Shown piece after piece: positions 6,059-7,267 of a stretch of DNA of 7,267 nucleotides. The position numbers and the translations under genes are program-made. How positions within the stretch are numbered: the first letter of the stretch is position 1; each line of letters begins with the position of its first letter. Under the pieces are notes generated by a model. It had not been told where the DNA came from, made no database searches, and saw only the letters and a program-made list of their open reading frames with translations. The stretch is taken from contig PIXW01000257.1 in assembly GCA_003601535.1 (NCBI GenBank), positions 1 through 7,267 on the forward strand, written 5' to 3'. The stretch comes from ANME-2 cluster archaeon (GTDB lineage: Archaea; Halobacteriota; Methanosarcinia; Methanosarcinales; Methanogasteraceae).

Positions 6059-6098
6059 CCTCCGGCATCAAAGCACAATAAACAAGAGGCAATCGTTT

Positions 6099-7202
6099 AT
6101 GGACAAAATCAAGATAGGGATCGTAGGCATTGGGAACTGTGCAAGTTCACTGCTCCAGGGCATTGCGTACTACACCGATAAGGAGAGCGCAGATGCTATC
6201 GGATTGATGCACTGGGACATTGGCGGTTACAAACCCGGCGATATTGAAGTGGTGGCTGCCTTCGACATCGATAAAAGAAAGGTTGGAAAGGATGTGTCCG
6301 ATGCCATATTCGAACTTCCGAATTGTACGACAGTATTCTGCAATGATGTCCCTCGATCGAATGTAAAGGTCAGGATGGGCAGGGCACTCGATGGCTTTCC
6401 GAGCCACATGAACAACTATGACAGTAAACATGCATTCGTTTTAAGCGATGAGGCGGAAGCATCCAGAGAAGACATAATCAATGTATTAAAAGAATCCGGT
6501 GCCGAAATCCTCTTGAATTATCTTCCAGTGGGATCTGAAGATGCTGTCAAATTTTATGCTGAATGTGCTCTTTCTGCCGGGATCGGATTCATAAACAACA
6601 TGCCAGTCTTCATCGCCAGCAATCCTGAATGGGGCAGGCGGTTTGAGGAGAGAGGAGTACCTATCATCGGGGACGATATAAAATCCCAGCTCGGCGCTAC
6701 CATCGTGCACCGGGTGTTAACAAACCTCTTCAGGGAGAGGGGTGTGAAACTCGAGCGGACGTATCAGCTCAATACCGGAGGGAACACTGATTTTCTGAAC
6801 ATGCTCGACAGGAGCCGTCTGGCTTCCAAAAAAGAGTCCAAGACCGAATCTGTGCAATCTCAAACCGAAAAACGATTGGAAGATGAGAACATCCATATCA
6901 GCCCCAGCGACTGGGTGGCATGGCAGAAGGATAACAAAATCGGTTTCATCCGGATGGAGGGCAGACTGTTCGGCGGCGTTCCAATGAACCTCGAGTTACG
7001 GCTCTCTGTTGAGGACTCTCCAAACTCAGCAGGAGTGGTGATTGATGCCATAAGGTGCTGTAAACTGGCAATCAATCGAGGCAAAGGGGGAATTCTGTAC
7101 TCGCCCTCTGCGTATTTCATGAAGCACCCACCACGCCAGTTTACCGATGACGAAGCATGTCGATTGACAGAGGATTTCATTCAGGGGAAGAGACCGGATT
7201 AA
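6099..7202 (+). CDS. ino1: Inositol-3-phosphate synthase (NAD-dependent)
   Basis: Converts glucose 6-phosphate to 1L-myo-inositol 1-phosphate, the first step to inositol phospholipids (archaetidylinositol) or inositol-based solutes; cytosolic. The 367-residue length equals the compact actinobacterial/archaeal form rather than the longer eukaryotic one. Visible motifs are the Rossmann loop GIVGIGNCASS (7-17), NYLPVGSE (140-147), NNMPVFIASNPEW (166-178), GDDIKSQLGAT (191-201), TGGNTDFLNM (226-235), the SKKESKTESV lysine cluster (243-252) that holds catalytic lysines in the family, SPSDWV (268-273), EDSPNSAGVVIDAIR (305-319) and SPSAYFMKHPP (335-345). All expected blocks are present, so it should be active. 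The ATG start gives the expected MDKIKIGIVG opening. It lies 65 bp after ycaO, and its stop overlaps an A5 run that is the T5 terminator of the convergent tRNA. Confidence 0.96.
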   Translation: MDKIKIGIVGIGNCASSLLQGIAYYTDKESADAIGLMHWDIGGYKPGDIEVVAAFDIDKRKVGKDVSDAIFELPNCTTVFCNDVPRSNVKVRMGRALDGFPSHMNNYDSKHAFVLSDEAEASREDIINVLKESGAEILLNYLPVGSEDAVKFYAECALSAGIGFINNMPVFIASNPEWGRRFEERGVPIIGDDIKSQLGATIVHRVLTNLFRERGVKLERTYQLNTGGNTDFLNMLDRSRLASKKESKTESVQSQTEKRLEDENIHISPSDWVAWQKDNKIGFIRMEGRLFGGVPMNLELRLSVEDSPNSAGVVIDAIRCCKLAINRGKGGILYSPSAYFMKHPPRQFTDDEACRLTEDFIQGKRPD

Positions 7203-7205
7203 AAA
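7201..7205 (-). terminator. T5 terminator of the tRNA-Leu gene
   Basis: On the minus strand, about 15 nt after the mature tRNA 3' end, there is a TTTTT run (plus-strand AAAAA at 7201-7205), the usual signal for archaeal transcription termination. It overlaps the last bases of the ino1 TAA stop. No stem-loop is needed for archaeal U-tract termination. Confidence 0.5.
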
Positions 7206-7219
7206 TGATGACGCCCGGA

Positions 7220-7267
7220 TGCGGGGGGTGGGATTCGAACCCACGAACTCCTGCGAGAATAGGCCCT
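7220..7267 (-). tRNA. tRNA-Leu, 3' part (gene runs off the right edge)
   Basis: Read on the minus strand, the segment ends with a complete T arm, GTGGG-TTCGAAT-CCCAC (plus 7228-7244), then the 3' acceptor strand CCCCCGC and discriminator A at 7220. Before the T arm lies a long variable arm with a CTC/GAG stem and a GCAG loop, so it is a class II tRNA. Archaeal leucine tRNAs have GCGGGGG...CCCCCGCA acceptors, whereas serine tRNAs differ, so leucine is the likely identity. The CCA end is not encoded (TCC follows the A), so it would be added by CCA transferase. The anticodon, D arm and 5' acceptor strand lie outside the window, so the isoacceptor is unknown. Confidence 0.87.

Noticed and set aside
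1..7267. Defence island, CRISPR, insertion sequence or prophage
   Set aside because: No repeat array, transposase, integrase, terminal inverted repeats or defence-type gene is present; all reading frames belong to housekeeping or metabolic families.

Overview
The window is archaeal. It carries single-copy archaeal translation and transcription genes (L30e, the stand-alone two-KH NusA homologue, uS12, uS7), an archaeal-type prephenate dehydrogenase, an NAD-dependent inositol-phosphate synthase, and the end of a class II tRNA-Leu gene. The most diagnostic gene is a YcaO protein of the methanogenesis marker 1 type, known to thioamidate a glycine in McrA. It points to a methanogen, an anaerobic methane oxidiser (ANME) or another Mcr-bearing alkane oxidiser in the Halobacteriota/Methanomicrobia sphere. 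The closer lineage cannot be fixed by eye. Base composition looks balanced and even, and I see no insertion sequence, phage gene, CRISPR array or pseudogene.

Layout, left to right: (1) a plus-strand radical SAM enzyme (63-1055) ends 2 nt from (2) the 3' end of a minus-strand run read right to left as L30e, nusA, rps12, rps7 (2836 to 1058). These genes are tightly packed: a 4-bp start/stop overlap, a 33-bp gap and a 4-bp gap. (3) A minus-strand MoaE-like gene (2945-3310) lies upstream of that run, 108 bp away. (4) Divergent from it, the plus strand carries tyrA (3413-4711), ycaO (4756-6033) and ino1 (6099-7202), with gaps of 44 and 65 bp. (5) The 3' end of a minus-strand tRNA-Leu converges on ino1 at the right edge. 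The only gaps near 100 bp are 2837-2944 and 3311-3412; nothing approaches 300 bp.

The four-gene ribosomal run is the core of the archaeal rpo/str cluster, but the RNA polymerase subunits normally upstream and EF-2/EF-1A normally downstream are both absent. The plus-strand genes serve unrelated pathways (tyrosine synthesis, McrA modification, inositol phospholipid or solute synthesis), so their adjacency may not be functional. I did not find an undescribed multi-gene system. The points most worth a second look are a MoaE-like protein lacking one catalytic-position lysine, an arginine-rich tail on YcaO, a PheRS-like C-terminal fold suspected on TyrA, a 12-bp tandem duplication that repeats the tyrA stop codon in frame, and an incompletely assigned radical SAM enzyme with a C-terminal CPxCNRPY motif.
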